Shown: one piece after another, positions 14,082 through 14,588 of the stretch
Position numbering within the stretch: the first letter of the stretch is position 1
Layout of the letters: every line of letters starts with the position of its first letter
NCBI GenBank assembly: GCA_020438245.1
Contig: JAGQUY010000050.1
Coordinates: forward strand, 1-14,588
Source of the DNA: Bacteroidota bacterium
Lineage (GTDB): Bacteria > CLD3 > SB21
Direction of reading: 5' to 3'
Length of the DNA stretch: 14,588 bases
Translations under genes and position numbers: made by a program
The notes under the pieces: model-generated
What the model was told of the DNA's origin: nothing
Seen by the model: the letters and a program-made list of their open reading frames with translations, nothing else
Database searches by the model: none

Positions 14082-14588
14082 GAGTATTTTCCTTCAGACG
14101 CGTTATCGTCTCGGCGAACTCCTGGCTCTTGGATCGCCAACTATTCGCCTTTGCAAATTCGACCAGGCTGCTTTCTTTGGGAGGGGCCGTAATTCCGTCG
14201 CCGACCATTTGCACGAAATCCTGTGCGGTGGTTGCCACATAGACCATGGACGAAAGGTCGATAATTTCCTTCGTATAATCCAATGTGACTACCGATCGTC
14301 CGCCCGCAGCATATTCAAAAAGCTTGTTCGGACTGAACCGTTCGATGAGACTGTTTTTCTTGAACGGAATCCAGCAAAGTCTGGACGCACGAATGTACGA
14401 AGGCAACACGTCATGAGGCTTCATCCCCATAAAATGAACGTTTGGGCGTTTCCCGGATTCCTCAACCATGCCGCGCACTTTCGGATTGATCACCGGGCCG
14501 ACGATAACGAATTCGACATCCGGATATGTTTGTGCACATAAACCCATGAGCTCGAAATCAAACCAATCCGAAATAACGCCGGCATACA
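14068..14588 (-). CDS. Glycosyltransferase, GT4 (GT-B) type, C-terminal part (cut by window edge)
   Basis: The last 172 residues are visible; the frame is open to the window edge, so the N-terminal acceptor domain is outside. The visible part begins YAGVISDWFDFEL, which matches the start of the donor-binding domain in GT4/GT1 enzymes (Y.G.i..w.D..l). FVIVGP and VHFMGMKPHDVLPSYI follow, then the nucleotide-sugar site ERFSPNKLFEYAAGGRSVV with the family Glu (E in LFEY). The enzyme is cytosolic or membrane-peripheral and adds a sugar to a lipid-linked or surface glycan. It is the first visible gene of the seven-gene minus-strand run and overlaps the next gene by 14 bp. An ATG at 14547 is internal, not a start. 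Confidence 0.88.
   Translation of the reverse strand, partial: YAGVISDWFDFELMGLCAQTYPDVEFVIVGPVINPKVRGMVEESGKRPNVHFMGMKPHDVLPSYIRASRLCWIPFKKNSLIERFSPNKLFEYAAGGRSVVTLDYTKEIIDLSSMVYVATTAQDFVQMVGDGITAPPKESSLVEFAKANSWRSKSQEFAETITRLKENTHAVL

Noticed and set aside
1..14588. CRISPR arrays, tRNA or rRNA genes, insertion sequences, phage genes, defence systems
   Set aside because: I looked for regular repeats, tRNA-like cloverleaf ends, inverted repeats flanking transposase frames and defence-type domains and saw none. All large frames are accounted for by known families.

Overview
The window reads as ordinary chromosomal DNA of a diderm (Gram-negative) bacterium. The signs of an outer membrane are a lipoprotein signal peptide, a tripartite-type efflux adaptor and an MlaE/MlaF lipid-transport pair. 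The deep lineage is uncertain. A lysyl-tRNA synthetase with a short insertion before its catalytic core, a single-chain glycyl-tRNA synthetase, and a secreted lipoprotein with a W..dG.wGYD-type N-terminus together recall the FCB-type phyla (Bacteroidota relatives and candidate phyla), but this is inference. Coding density is very high. There is no non-coding stretch over 300 bases and no tRNA, rRNA, IS element, phage gene or CRISPR array that I can see.

Layout, left to right. (1) Bases 1-230, minus strand: the N-terminal part of a lipoprotein, cut by the window edge. (2) Bases 231-367: a non-coding gap holding a clear intrinsic terminator for the operon to its right. (3) Bases 368-4667, minus strand: a four-gene efflux or lipoprotein-export operon in the order adaptor (HlyD/MacA type), ATPase (LolD/MacB type), FtsX-type permease, second FtsX-type permease. 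(4) Bases 4752-6116, minus strand: glycyl-tRNA synthetase. (5) A divergent promoter gap of about 115 bp. (6) Bases 6232-8324, plus strand: methionyl-tRNA formyltransferase, coupled by an ATGA overlap to a PLP-dependent Cys/Met-metabolism enzyme. (7) Bases 8321-14588, minus strand: a tightly packed run of seven genes transcribed from the right edge. In order these are a GT4-type glycosyltransferase (partial), a polytopic GT-C-like membrane protein, a GT2 polyprenyl-phosphate-sugar-synthase-like glycosyltransferase, a DUF2304 membrane protein, lysS, mlaE and mlaF.

How the genes work together. The right-hand run joins a cell-surface glycan module (GT4, GT-C-like, GT2, DUF2304) to a housekeeping synthetase and an outer-membrane lipid transporter, by overlaps or gaps of at most 14 bp. 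The MCE substrate-binding protein usually found next to mlaE/mlaF is missing here, because the run ends head-on against the PLP enzyme gene. The two genes share one CTAG as both stop codons. The left-hand operon encodes a complete inner-membrane ABC efflux or export machine except for an outer-membrane channel. I found no defence system or other clearly undescribed system. The points most worth a second look are the orphan mlaE-mlaF pair, the glycan module feeding into lysS, the substrate of the PLP enzyme, and the unusual cysteine layout in the glycyl-tRNA synthetase.
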